DNA from: UBA5499 sp002426275
GTDB lineage: Bacteria; Bacillota; DTU084
DNA: 14,263 nucleotides
Direction of reading: 5' to 3'
Assembly: GCA_937888735.1 (NCBI GenBank)
Contig: CALASN010000172.1
Location: 1-14,263, forward strand
The position numbers were made by a program, and so were the translations under genes. The notes beneath the pieces were generated by a model that saw only the letters and a program-made list of their open reading frames with translations, had not been told where the DNA came from and did not search any database. Below are positions 1 through 6,209 of this stretch, piece after piece. The number at the start of each line of letters is the position of its first letter. The stretch's first letter is position 1.

Positions 1-54
1 GAAGAAGCGGCGCCAGAGGTTAGCATAAAGAGGACTGAGAAGCCGAAAAAATAA
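1..54 (+). CDS. C-terminal tail of an unidentified upstream gene (partial)
   Basis: Frame 1 is open from the first base to a TAA at 52-54 and would encode a 17-residue tail, EEAAPEVSIKRTEKPKK. The other two forward frames close by about position 28. The tail is rich in Lys, Glu and Pro, as the disordered end of a cytosolic protein would be. It is too short to identify. In related Firmicutes the gene before darA is often tmk or a decarboxylase, but nothing here shows that. The spacer to darA is about 265 bp and carries its own promoter, so this gene probably ends a separate transcription unit. No convincing terminator follows the stop. Confidence 0.35.
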   Translation, partial: EEAAPEVSIKRTEKPKK

Positions 55-251
55 CGGGGAGCTAAAGCAAAATACGAAAAATATTTTCAGGCAGGCATAC
101 CAGCCTTGTCCGGGAGCGCAAACAATTTATCCCGGGCACTGCGAGGACTGACTGCACAAAAAGTCATTTAACATTCCGCCGGATGGCGAGGCTAAATTTT
201 TTCATCAGACAGACCTACAGTTACTTGACGCGACCCGAGCCCATTATTAAT

Positions 252-280
252 TTGACAAAATTCTCCGGCATGCTTAAAAT
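252..280 (+). promoter_or_regulatory. Sigma-A type promoter for the darA operon
   Basis: A perfect -35 box TTGACA (252-257) is followed after exactly 17 bp by TAAAAT (275-280), one mismatch from the -10 consensus TATAAT. Transcription would start near 287, giving a leader of about 33 nt before the darA ATG at 320. This is the clearest promoter in the window. It probably drives darA, yaaR, holB, ricT and rsmI, which have no comparable promoter between them. Assignment is by consensus match only. Confidence 0.8.
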
Positions 281-319
281 GGTGATAGAGGATAAAAAGG
301 AGTTTAGGGGGGTGTGCAG

Positions 320-637
320 ATGAAAATGGTCATCTCGGTTGTGCAAGATCAAGACGCGAACAGCCTCATCGAGAGTTTGTTAGAAGCAGGTTTCCGCGCC
401 ACAAAACTTGCCAGTACTGGCGGTTTTCTGAGAGAAGGCAACACAACCTTAATGATCGGCGTCGAAGAAGAGCGCTTGGAAGAAGTGCTCGGGATCATTC
501 GCGATAAATGTCACACCCGCAAACAGCTGGTAACCCCCATGACAGCGGTTAACACCTTTATCCCCAGGCCGATTGAAGTCTCTGTGGGCGGCGCTACCAT
601 TTTCGTATTGAATGTCGAGCAATTTGAGCATATCTGA
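320..637 (+). CDS. darA: Cyclic di-AMP receptor DarA (PII-like, YaaQ/PstA family)
   Basis: This 105-residue protein is a full-length member of the YaaQ/DarA/PstA family, trimeric PII-like proteins that bind c-di-AMP in the cytosol. Seen directly: the N-terminal VVQDQDAN segment (about residues 7-14), the family signature TKLASTGGFL (28-37) followed by GNTTLMIGVE (40-49), and a C-terminal VGGATIFVL strand (89-97). These match the B. subtilis protein closely as I recall it. A GTG at 314 would add two residues. The ATG at 320 is preferred because it matches family N-termini and sits 5 nt after a G-rich ribosome site (306-314). It is first in the operon, directly after a strong promoter, and yaaR follows by 11 bp, the usual pairing. 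What DarA signals to is not settled. The same window also encodes a c-di-AMP phosphodiesterase (yqfF). Confidence 0.93.
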   Translation: MKMVISVVQDQDANSLIESLLEAGFRATKLASTGGFLREGNTTLMIGVEEERLEEVLGIIRDKCHTRKQLVTPMTAVNTFIPRPIEVSVGGATIFVLNVEQFEHI

Positions 638-648
638 AGGAGAACAAG

Positions 649-1086
649 ATGAAGGTAGAAAAAACCGGTACTCGTTCCCCTGGGTTGAGATCAATTGACG
701 GGCGGCCTTCAGCGGGAAGGCCGCTAACTTTTTCCGAGGCCGTGGGTGCAGTCGCCAGAGAAGGAGAGCTGCGTCTGGAGACCATAGGACAGGAATTGGA
801 CGAACAAGCCAAGCGCTTTGCTAAATCGCCTACTATGGAGCAGTTGACCCAATACAAGGAATTGGTGGCCAACTTTGTGGCTACAGCCGTGCGAAGGCTG
901 TACCAAGTGATAAAGACCACCGGTTTTCAGGGCGCCGGACGCCATAGGGTATATTCTATTGTCCAGAAAATTGATGAATCTTTAGAGGAGCTAACCAAAA
1001 GTATCCTGGCGGAGCAAACAGACGAAATCTCGCTGATGGCAAAATTGGATGAAATCCGCGGGATGGTTTTGGATTTATACTCTTAG
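649..1086 (+). CDS. yaaR: YaaR family protein (DUF327)
   Basis: This 145-residue protein has the length and residue pattern of Firmicute YaaR (DUF327). The N-terminal 25 residues are polar and probably disordered. The rest is mostly helical and charged, with the recognisable stretches YKELVANFV (about 69-77), a GAGRHRVYSIVQKID segment (95-109) and a C-terminal EIRGMVLDLY. No signal peptide, membrane segment or catalytic motif is visible, so it is cytosolic and of unknown function. The ATG follows AAGGAG (637-642) at a normal 6-nt distance. It lies between darA and holB with gaps of only 11 bp on each side, so it is co-transcribed with them, as in many Firmicutes. The family assignment is firm; any role in c-di-AMP signalling would be inference from position alone. 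Confidence 0.88.
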   Translation: MKVEKTGTRSPGLRSIDGRPSAGRPLTFSEAVGAVAREGELRLETIGQELDEQAKRFAKSPTMEQLTQYKELVANFVATAVRRLYQVIKTTGFQGAGRHRVYSIVQKIDESLEELTKSILAEQTDEISLMAKLDEIRGMVLDLYS

Positions 1087-1097
1087 CGGAGGCACAA

Positions 1098-2024
1098 ATG
1101 AAATTCAGCGAACTTATAGGACAGGAGCACGCGGTTAAACTCCTTAAGCAGTCAATAATTAAGGAGAGATTGGCCCATGCTTATCTTTTTTCAGGACCGG
1201 ACGGAGTTGGCAAAAAAACTTGTGCTCAGATTTTTGCCCGCGCCTTGAACTGCGTCGAGGGCGGAGCTGAACCTTGCGGGCGCTGCAGATCCTGTACTAA
1301 AGAATACCATCCTGATATTCACCTGCTGCAGCCTAAAGGTTCGTCTGTGCGGATCGAACAGATGCGCCAGTTGCAGAATAGCGTCGTCTATAAACCATAT
1401 GAGGGCAAATGGAAAGTCTATTTGCTGGAAGAAGCTGATAAATTCACGGATGCGGCGGCAAATAGTCTGCTGAAGACTTTGGAGGAACCGCCGGCAGAGA
1501 CGATTTTCATTCTGCTTACCGCCAAAGTTGATCAAATTCTCCCCACCATCCGTTCGCGCTGTCAGCAAATCAATTTCAGGCCAATCGGGGAGGAAAAGAT
1601 TTTGCGTCGTTTGGAGGAGCGTTACCCCCAGCTGGAAGCGAAGAGGAGACAGTTGGCGGCTTCTTTGGCAGAAGGCAGTCTGGGGCGTGCTTGTCGTTAC
1701 TTGGAAGACGATCAAGCCTTGGCCCGGGTAAAAGAAGTGGAAGAGATTTTTAATACCTTGGGGAAAGACGATCTGGCGCCCTTTACCATCGCTAAGGCGT
1801 GGAGCGGCAGAAAAGACGAGCTAGGGGAATTTTTCCAAATATTGACTTTGCTTTATCGCCAGAGCTTGTGGGAGAATATAGAAAGACCGCAGCTGGATCA
1901 GCTGTACGAATCATTGGTTAGCATTGAGAAGACAGAAGCGGCCTTGTCCAGAAACGCGAACGTGCAGCTGGCTTTGGAGCAGCTGTTATTATCATTAGCT
2001 AGAGAAAGGGAAGAGAGCGCTTGA
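1098..2024 (+). CDS. holB: DNA polymerase III delta' subunit (clamp loader)
   Basis: This is the delta' subunit of the clamp loader, which with delta and tau/gamma loads the sliding clamp at primer ends. The 308 residues show an AAA+ fold: Walker A-like GPDGVGKKT (33-41), a zinc module with Cys52, Cys60, Cys63 and Cys66, Walker B-like VYLLEEAD (107-114), sensor-region LLKTLEEPP (124-132) and the SRC arginine-finger motif (153-155). The C-terminal half is the helical collar domain. The zinc motif is also found in DnaX, but DnaX is longer and this protein lacks its C-terminal extension. The length and the yaaR/ricT neighbours fix it as delta'. The ATG follows GGAGG (1089-1093). The TGA stop overlaps the ricT TTG by 4 bp (TTGA), which suggests translational coupling. 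Confidence 0.95.
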   Translation: MKFSELIGQEHAVKLLKQSIIKERLAHAYLFSGPDGVGKKTCAQIFARALNCVEGGAEPCGRCRSCTKEYHPDIHLLQPKGSSVRIEQMRQLQNSVVYKPYEGKWKVYLLEEADKFTDAAANSLLKTLEEPPAETIFILLTAKVDQILPTIRSRCQQINFRPIGEEKILRRLEERYPQLEAKRRQLAASLAEGSLGRACRYLEDDQALARVKEVEEIFNTLGKDDLAPFTIAKAWSGRKDELGEFFQILTLLYRQSLWENIERPQLDQLYESLVSIEKTEAALSRNANVQLALEQLLLSLAREREESA

Positions 2025-2704
2025 AGCAGAAAGTAGTTGGCATCAGATTTAAGTCCGCAGGCAGAATCTACCATTTCAATGCCGGTCAGCTGGATCTGGG
2101 AATTGGCATGTACGTGATTGTGGATACAGCCCGGGGCATGGAATATGGAGAAGTAGTCACCGAACCCAAAGAGAGGGAAGAAGAAACCATTTATAAACCG
2201 GTGGTGCGCATCGCTAAGGCCTCGGACAAAGCTAAGGTGAAAGAGCATGAGGAGAAAGCCAAACAAGCTTTTGAGATCGCTCAGGAGAAGATCGCCAAGC
2301 ACGGATTGCCCATGAAGCTTGTGGATGTGGAATACACCTTCGATGGGAGCAAGCTGATCTTTTATTTCACCTCAGACGGTAGAGTGGATTTTCGGGAATT
2401 GGTCAAGGACCTGGCTGCGCATTTTCGGATTCGCATTGAGCTGCGACAGATTGGCGTGCGCGATCAGGCAAAAATGATCGGCGGCTTGGGACCGTGCGGC
2501 AGACCTATGTGCTGCGCTACCTTTTTGGGAGATTTCGAACCGGTTTCGATTAAAATGGCTAAAGAACAGAACTTATCTTTAAATCCGACCAAGATTTCCG
2601 GGATTTGCGGCCGCTTAATGTGCTGCCTGAAATATGAATCGGAATTGTATGAAAAAGGGCAGTGTGCCGGCTGCTGTAGGTGTCCTAAAGCGGAGGAAGA
2701 TTAG
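2021..2704 (+). CDS. ricT: RicT/YaaT, PSP1-domain Fe-S protein with altered C-terminus
   Basis: RicT (YaaT) belongs to the RicA-RicF-RicT complex, which carries [4Fe-4S] clusters and in B. subtilis promotes RNase Y-dependent mRNA maturation and affects sporulation and biofilm. The PSP1 core is clear: residues 5-45 (VVGIRFKSAGRIYHF), then DGRVDFRELVKDLA (119-132), RIELRQIGVRD (138-148), GPCGRPMCC (157-165) and ISGICGRLMCC (192-202). Conserved Cys159, 164, 165, 196, 201 and 202 are the expected cluster ligands. At 227 residues it is about 45 shorter than the B. subtilis protein. The usual domain after KYE is missing and replaced by a short tail holding Cys215, 218, 219 and 221. Only TTG at 2021 gives the family N-terminus; it overlaps the holB stop (TTGA). 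The rsmI GTG overlaps the ricT stop by one base. Confidence 0.92.
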   Translation: MKQKVVGIRFKSAGRIYHFNAGQLDLGIGMYVIVDTARGMEYGEVVTEPKEREEETIYKPVVRIAKASDKAKVKEHEEKAKQAFEIAQEKIAKHGLPMKLVDVEYTFDGSKLIFYFTSDGRVDFRELVKDLAAHFRIRIELRQIGVRDQAKMIGGLGPCGRPMCCATFLGDFEPVSIKMAKEQNLSLNPTKISGICGRLMCCLKYESELYEKGQCAGCCRCPKAEED

Positions 2705-3537
2705 TGGAGAGCTTCGGCGCAGGTCTGTATCTGTGCGCTACCCCCATCGGCAATTTGGAAGATATAACATTGCGGGCGCTGAGACTCCTTGAGGCGGCGG
2801 AGCTTGTGGCAGCCGAGGATACAAGGAAAACCAGAAACCTGCTGACTCATTTCGACTTGCATAAGCCTCTTGTGAGCTATCATCAGCACAATTGGCGGCG
2901 GCAAAGCGGAATGCTGCTGGAAAAAGCCCGGATAGGTCCGGTGGCTGTGGTCAGCGACGCAGGCCTGCCAGGGATTTCCGATCCCGGCGCGGAGCTTGTG
3001 CATCTGGCCTCTGAGGCAAATGTTCCAGTCACGGTGCTGCCAGGGGCTAATGCGGCGTTAACAGCATTGGTGCTTTCAGGACTTTCAACGGAAAGGTTTG
3101 CGTTTGAAGGTTTTTTGCCCAGACAGGAAACCAAGAGGCGCCTGATTTTGGCAAAACTGGCCGAAGAAGAGCGCACGCTGATTTTCTATGAAGCGCCCCA
3201 TCGCCTTGCGGAGACTGTGGCGGCGCTTCAAGTTTTAGGACAGCGGGACGCGGCTGTGGCCCGGGAGCTGACCAAACAGTTCGAACAAGTTTGGCGGGGT
3301 AAGCTGGAGGAGCTGCCTTCAAGCCTGGAGCGAGAGATACCCTTACGCGGCGAATTTGTCATTGTGGTGGCAGGGAAAAAAGCAGCAGGCCGGTGGCGGC
3401 AGGCTGAAGCCGCGGAGGCCTTAGCGCGGCTTTTGGCGGCGGGGATTCCCCTGAAAGAAGCAAGCCGGCAAGTGGCGGCTTGCTCCGGCTGGCAGCGAAA
3501 CGAACTTTATGAGTTGGGGTTGACTTTACGCTCTTGA
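2704..3537 (+). CDS. rsmI: 16S rRNA (cytidine1402-2'-O)-methyltransferase RsmI
   Basis: RsmI uses S-adenosylmethionine to methylate the ribose of C1402 in the decoding centre of 16S rRNA. The 277 residues have the tetrapyrrole-methylase fold and family motifs: GLYLCATPIGNLEDI (7-21), AAEDTRKTRNLL (36-47), SDAGLPGISDPG (84-95), FEGFLPR (134-140), LIFYEAPHRL (159-168) and RGEFVIVV (215-222), plus a helical C-terminal extension (about 234-275). Length is normal. The start is GTG, one base overlapping the ricT TAG and preceded by GGAGGAAG (2692-2699); the next in-frame Met is near residue 70, too late. It is the last gene of the darA operon. In B. subtilis yabA, a tRNA methylase gene and yazA lie between ricT and rsmI; here they are absent. 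Confidence 0.95.
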   Translation: MESFGAGLYLCATPIGNLEDITLRALRLLEAAELVAAEDTRKTRNLLTHFDLHKPLVSYHQHNWRRQSGMLLEKARIGPVAVVSDAGLPGISDPGAELVHLASEANVPVTVLPGANAALTALVLSGLSTERFAFEGFLPRQETKRRLILAKLAEEERTLIFYEAPHRLAETVAALQVLGQRDAAVARELTKQFEQVWRGKLEELPSSLEREIPLRGEFVIVVAGKKAAGRWRQAEAAEALARLLAAGIPLKEASRQVAACSGWQRNELYELGLTLRS

Positions 3538-3590
3538 TATAGGCGTTGGAAAGTCATGGCCAAAGGCAAAGTGATTGTTTGATCATTCTG

Positions 3591-3643
3591 GCGGCGCTCT
3601 GCTTCAGCCTTCCGGCTGCGCGGATAGCATCGCCGCGTTTGTT
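3591..3643 (+). terminator. Possible terminator of the darA-rsmI operon
   Basis: GCGGCG (3591-3596) pairs with CGCCGC (3631-3636). Nested inside is a perfect CAGCC-TTCC-GGCTG hairpin (3605-3618). The outer stem is followed by GTTTGTTT, a broken T-tract. It begins about 54 nt after the rsmI stop, a reasonable place for an operon end. The interrupted T-run and the internal loops make it weak, and it could instead be part of the cobO leader. Confidence 0.3.
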
Positions 3644-3834
3644 TGCTCCAAGGTTCAAAGGAGACATGCGGCCGCAGGTACCTGGGGAAAAGTCTCGCTG
3701 CCTGTGATTTCGCCGTCCGAAATCTAAAGGGCAGAACCGCAGCTTTTTTGGTTCGGCCCAAAAGGATGCCTAATCCTCCAATCTGGCCGGCTCGTTTTCC
3801 GTACTGTTATCGCTATAAAGTATAAAGGAGTTTT

Positions 3835-3866
3835 CCTCCCGTCCTGAAAACGTGAAGGGTCGGGGG
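3835..3866 (+). promoter_or_regulatory. Leader hairpin with pairing that competes with the terminator
   Basis: Bases 3835-3845 can pair with 3856-3866 (10 of 11 positions including G-U pairs, one mismatch) around a 10-nt loop. No T-tract follows, so it is not a terminator itself. Its 5' arm CCTCCC (3835-3840) is also exactly complementary to GGGAGG (3933-3938) in the downstream terminator, and its first five bases complement GGAGG in the cobO ribosome site (3959-3963). That is the layout expected of a switch. Because both partners are runs of C and G, chance complementarity is a real alternative. Confidence 0.3.
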
Positions 3867-3926
3867 TAGCCAGATGACGTGGAAGGTTTTGTTCGGCTTT
3901 TTGCGCGCGGGATCTCAGAATAAACT

Positions 3927-3952
3927 AAAAGGGGGAGGGGCTCCCCCTTTTT
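3927..3952 (+). terminator. Perfect intrinsic terminator (possible attenuator) before cobO
   Basis: AAAAGGGGGAG (3927-3937) and CTCCCCCTTTT (3941-3951) form an uninterrupted 11-bp stem with a GGG loop, ending in a run of five T (3948-3952). The A-tract on the 5' side makes it potentially bidirectional. It lies only 6 nt before the AGGAGGTGA ribosome site of cobO. Transcripts reaching cobO from upstream must read through it, as at an attenuator or riboswitch expression platform. It could also simply end an upstream transcript, but then cobO would have almost no room for its own promoter. Confidence 0.8.
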
Positions 3953-3970
3953 CGATCAGGAGGTGACTTG

Positions 3971-4540
3971 ATGAACAAGGGCTTAGTGCAAATCTACTAT
4001 GGCCACGGAAAGGGAAAAACTACAGCCGCTTGGGGACAAGCCATGCGGATGGCGGGGCACAGGCTTTCCTGTCTGGTGGTACAGTTTCTCAAAGGCGGCC
4101 TGTACTCGGGAGAGCTCTGGGCAGCGGAACGTCTTGCGCCGTATCTAGAGGTGATCCAGGCTGGTAGAGGCTGCCCTTATGCCGGACCAATCAAGGCGGG
4201 AATTTGGGAATGCACAGGCTGCGGCAGTTGCTTTCAGGAAGCGCCTGAGGATCGGGATTTGACTAGGCTTGGCTGCCAAGCCGCGGAACGGGCGCTTGCC
4301 GGCGGCAGCTACAAACTTGTGGTCTTGGACGAAATTGGACATGCCATACGCAAGGGTTATCTAGCTGAAGAAACGGTTTTAGCCGTTTTAGCGCAGAGAC
4401 GGGAGGCTGTGGAGGTTGTGCTCACGGGCAGGGAATTTTCGCCTGGGATCTTGGCGGCAGCTGATTTGATTACAGAAATGCGCTCCGTAAAGCATCACTT
4501 TGCCCAAGGCGAAAAAGCGCGCTTGGGAATTGAATATTAA
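3971..4540 (+). CDS. cobO: CobO-like corrinoid adenosyltransferase with Cys cluster
   Basis: CobO/BtuR/CobA-family enzymes transfer the adenosyl group of ATP to cob(I)alamin or cob(I)yrinic acid a,c-diamide, a step in adenosylcobalamin synthesis or salvage. The 189 residues show P-loop GHGKGKTT (11-18), VVQFLKGG (36-43), Walker B KLVVLDEI (115-122), VEVVLTGRE (147-155) and the family C-terminus MRSVKHHF...ARLGIEY. Unusual is a segment after residue 64 with Cys68, Cys81, Cys84 and Cys87 (CTGCGSC at 81-87), plus Cys102, which looks like a zinc or iron-sulfur site; I do not recall this in ordinary CobO. ATG at 3971 is chosen over TTG at 3968, which would sit too close to AGGAGGTGA (3958-3966). 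No other cobalamin gene is in the window, so salvage and biosynthesis cannot be told apart. A substrate other than a corrinoid is possible. Confidence 0.85.
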   Translation: MNKGLVQIYYGHGKGKTTAAWGQAMRMAGHRLSCLVVQFLKGGLYSGELWAAERLAPYLEVIQAGRGCPYAGPIKAGIWECTGCGSCFQEAPEDRDLTRLGCQAAERALAGGSYKLVVLDEIGHAIRKGYLAEETVLAVLAQRREAVEVVLTGREFSPGILAAADLITEMRSVKHHFAQGEKARLGIEY

Positions 4541-4631
4541 GCTTGGGATCGGAACAAGAACTGGGGGCCAATTCTAAAAGCAAGCGCCGCGGCATAGGTT
4601 ATTTAGAGAGAACACATGCGGAGGCGCTTTT

Positions 4632-4919
4632 ATGAAGGCACCTGGAAAAAAAGTAGGAAAAGCTCTTGTGGAGCTCTTGGAGCTGCCGCGGGACATCGTT
4701 TTCGATCTCCCCAGGATGGTGCTGAGCGGTAACAATCAGCTGATCATGGAAAATCATAAGGGGATCATCGAATACAGTCCTGGTAAGATCAGGGTCAACT
4801 CCCGGCTGGGGGAGGTTGTCATTTACGGCAGTGGGCTCTCTATAGTCACTATTTTCCCAGAGGAAATCACCATCGCCGGCAGGATCTCAGCCGTGAGTTT
4901 CGGCGATTGGGGGGTGTGA
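4632..4919 (+). CDS. yqfC: Sporulation protein YqfC (YabP/YqfC family)
   Basis: This 95-residue protein matches the YabP/YqfC family, small proteins expressed in the mother cell under sigma-E in B. subtilis, where yqfC and yqfD are linked to sporulation. Family features seen: LELPRDIVFDLPRM (16-29), the NHKGIIEYSP segment (41-50), RVNSRLGEVVIYGSGLSI (54-71) and FPEEITIAGRI (75-85). No signal peptide or membrane span is evident. The ATG follows GGAGG (4620-4624) by 7 nt. yqfD begins 3 bp after the stop. A clear sigma-E promoter could not be recognised in the 91-bp gap upstream. Presence of this pair is the best evidence in the window for an endospore former. Confidence 0.92.
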   Translation: MKAPGKKVGKALVELLELPRDIVFDLPRMVLSGNNQLIMENHKGIIEYSPGKIRVNSRLGEVVIYGSGLSIVTIFPEEITIAGRISAVSFGDWGV

Positions 4920-4922
4920 CCG

Positions 4923-6209
4923 GTGGTTTTGAAGCTATGGTCATATCTTTTGGGATATGTTATAATCATGGTGACAGGCCCTGGCTTGGAGAAGTTTTTG
5001 AACCTGGCCAGCCAAAGGCGGATTCCCTTGTGGAATATCAAAAGATTGCAGGGGGACGTGCTGATCGTCTCCACCAGGGTAGGAGGCTTTCGTCAGCTGC
5101 ATCCGCTGGTGAGGAAGACTGGCTGTAAGATCAAAATTAAACGAAAAGCTGGGTTTCCATTTTTGGGAGCGCAGCTGCGCAGACGCTGGGCTTTGTGTCT
5201 CGGCGCGCTGTTATGTCTCGTGGCGGCTTGCCTGCTCACAGGACAGGTTTGGTTCATTCAACTTGTAGGTTGCCCACAAAGGCTGGAAAAAGAGGTGAAA
5301 ACACAATTAGCCTCAGCAGGCCTTTCCATTGGCGCCAATAAAGGACAGCTTGATCCCAACCAGATCGCGGAAAAGCTTTTGACACAGAACGAGGCTCTGG
5401 CTTGGGCGGGAGTCGAGTTTCACGGTACTCTAGCCAGGGTGCGAGTAGTGCCTAAGCTGATAGCGAAGGAAAAGGAACAGGGGCCATGTCATCTGGTGGC
5501 CACCAGGGACGCTGAGCTTATCCATTTAATCGTCTACAGCGGGCAAGGCTTGGCGCAGGCCGGAGAAATGGTGAAAAAAGGCCAGATTCTGGTCACAGGT
5601 CAAGTCTTATACAAGCCTGACGAAGCGAATCCCTTGGTGCGCGATACAGGCCGGGAATTCACAGAACCGACTGTGAAGAATGTAAGGGCCAGCGCTTTCG
5701 CGGAAGGCAGGTTTTGGCTGGAGGGATACGGCGAGGCAAGCGGCAGGCAAATGCAAAAACAGCTAAAACGTACCTTGCTGGTTCGCGAGTATTATTTGGG
5801 CAAAGTCAGAATCTGGAAGCGCAGCTTGGCCCCAAAGACGGGTTTCGCGAGAATTGAACGCGAGGAAAGCGCAAAACGCTATCCTCTGAAGCTGCGGATA
5901 GTGGAAAGTTATGGCATAACGGAATTGAAGCGAAAGCGATTGACAGCTGAGGAAACGGCCAGACAGCAAGCGTTGAGCCAGGTTCGTCAGCAGCTGGGAG
6001 CCAAAGATAAAATCGAAAAGCTCAAACCCATCGTTCTCCGCGAGGGGGAACTGGTAAGGGTTAAGATTTTGGCCGAATGCAGAGGACCTGTGGCTGTAGA
6101 GAAGCCGTTTACACCCGGGCAATGGGAGGGAGAACATCGGATTGAACATGAGCCTGACCCAACAAATAGAACCGAATCTGGCGCCAAGTCTTTACGGCCC
6201 CCGCGATGA
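4923..6209 (+). CDS. yqfD: Sporulation protein YqfD, with a 3' end overlapping phoH
   Basis: YqfD is a membrane protein needed for efficient sporulation in B. subtilis; its biochemical role is unknown. The 428 residues show a soluble N-terminal domain with GYVIIMVTGPGLEKFLN (11-27) and GFPFLGA (77-83), one membrane span at about 88-112, and a long C-terminal domain probably outside the membrane, with WAGVEFHGTLARVRVVPK (161-178) and a Lys/Arg/Glu-rich helical end. The GTG start follows GGGGGGTG (4909-4916) and lies 3 bp after yqfC, so the two are coupled. The protein is about 30 residues longer than B. subtilis YqfD. The extra tail (from about residue 400) is hydrophilic and Pro/Glu-rich, and its last 68 bp overlap the start of phoH in another frame, suggesting loss of an earlier stop. 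Confidence 0.92.
   Translation: MVLKLWSYLLGYVIIMVTGPGLEKFLNLASQRRIPLWNIKRLQGDVLIVSTRVGGFRQLHPLVRKTGCKIKIKRKAGFPFLGAQLRRRWALCLGALLCLVAACLLTGQVWFIQLVGCPQRLEKEVKTQLASAGLSIGANKGQLDPNQIAEKLLTQNEALAWAGVEFHGTLARVRVVPKLIAKEKEQGPCHLVATRDAELIHLIVYSGQGLAQAGEMVKKGQILVTGQVLYKPDEANPLVRDTGREFTEPTVKNVRASAFAEGRFWLEGYGEASGRQMQKQLKRTLLVREYYLGKVRIWKRSLAPKTGFARIEREESAKRYPLKLRIVESYGITELKRKRLTAEETARQQALSQVRQQLGAKDKIEKLKPIVLREGELVRVKILAECRGPVAVEKPFTPGQWEGEHRIEHEPDPTNRTESGAKSLRPPR

Larger units (their letters stand above)
3538..3967 (+). other. 430-bp non-coding region, candidate structured leader of cobO
   Basis: This is the only long gap in the window. Short open frames on either strand lack ribosome sites and family-like sequence. 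Seen here: a two-tier hairpin at 3591-3636 followed by GTTTGTTT; an imperfect hairpin at 3729-3759 (9 of 10 pairs, loop 3739-3749); a hairpin at 3835-3866; and a perfect terminator stem at 3927-3951 only 6 nt before the cobO ribosome site. AT-rich TATAAA copies (3814-3819 and 3821-3826) could be a -10 box but have no good -35 partner. I find no B12-box-like core, so a standard cobalamin riboswitch cannot be called. It may combine the end of the rsmI transcript with a regulatory leader for cobO. Function is inferred from position only. Confidence 0.5.

Noticed and set aside
110..135. Inverted repeat CCGGGA / TCCCGG in the spacer before darA.
   Set aside because: Only 6 bp with a 14-nt loop and no T-tract; not a convincing terminator or operator.
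225..253. Second promoter starting with TTGACG (225-230).
   Set aside because: At 16-18 bp spacing the -10 candidates are poor; TATTAA is at 14 bp. The TTGACA/TAAAAT pair just downstream is far better.
3726..3742. AAAGGGCAGAACCGCAG resembles the T-box core AGGGTGGNACCGCG.
   Set aside because: The TGG that pairs with the tRNA CCA end is CAG here, no stem I or specifier loop motifs are visible upstream, and the downstream gene is not an amino-acid or aminoacyl-tRNA gene.
3507..3825. Open frames of 84 codons (minus strand, 3507-3761) and 60 codons (plus strand, 3643-3825) in the long gap.
   Set aside because: No ribosome binding site, no recognisable family pattern, and a basic composition with scattered Cys and Trp typical of random frames in GC-rich DNA.
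3835..3967. Cobalamin riboswitch before cobO.
   Set aside because: Expected from the gene family, but no GCCACTG-like B12 box or the other conserved core blocks could be found by eye; GTAGCCAGATGA is not close enough.
4570..4600. Sigma-E promoter for yqfC, with CATAGGTT at 4593-4600 as the -10 box.
   Set aside because: CATA fits the -10 start, but no recognisable -35 element lies 14-15 bp upstream.
307..4918. Identical 10-mer GGGGGGTGTG just before darA (307-316) and in front of yqfD (4909-4918).
   Set aside because: Both are explained as G-rich Shine-Dalgarno variants, and in yqfD it is also the coding end of yqfC; no sign of a repeat family.
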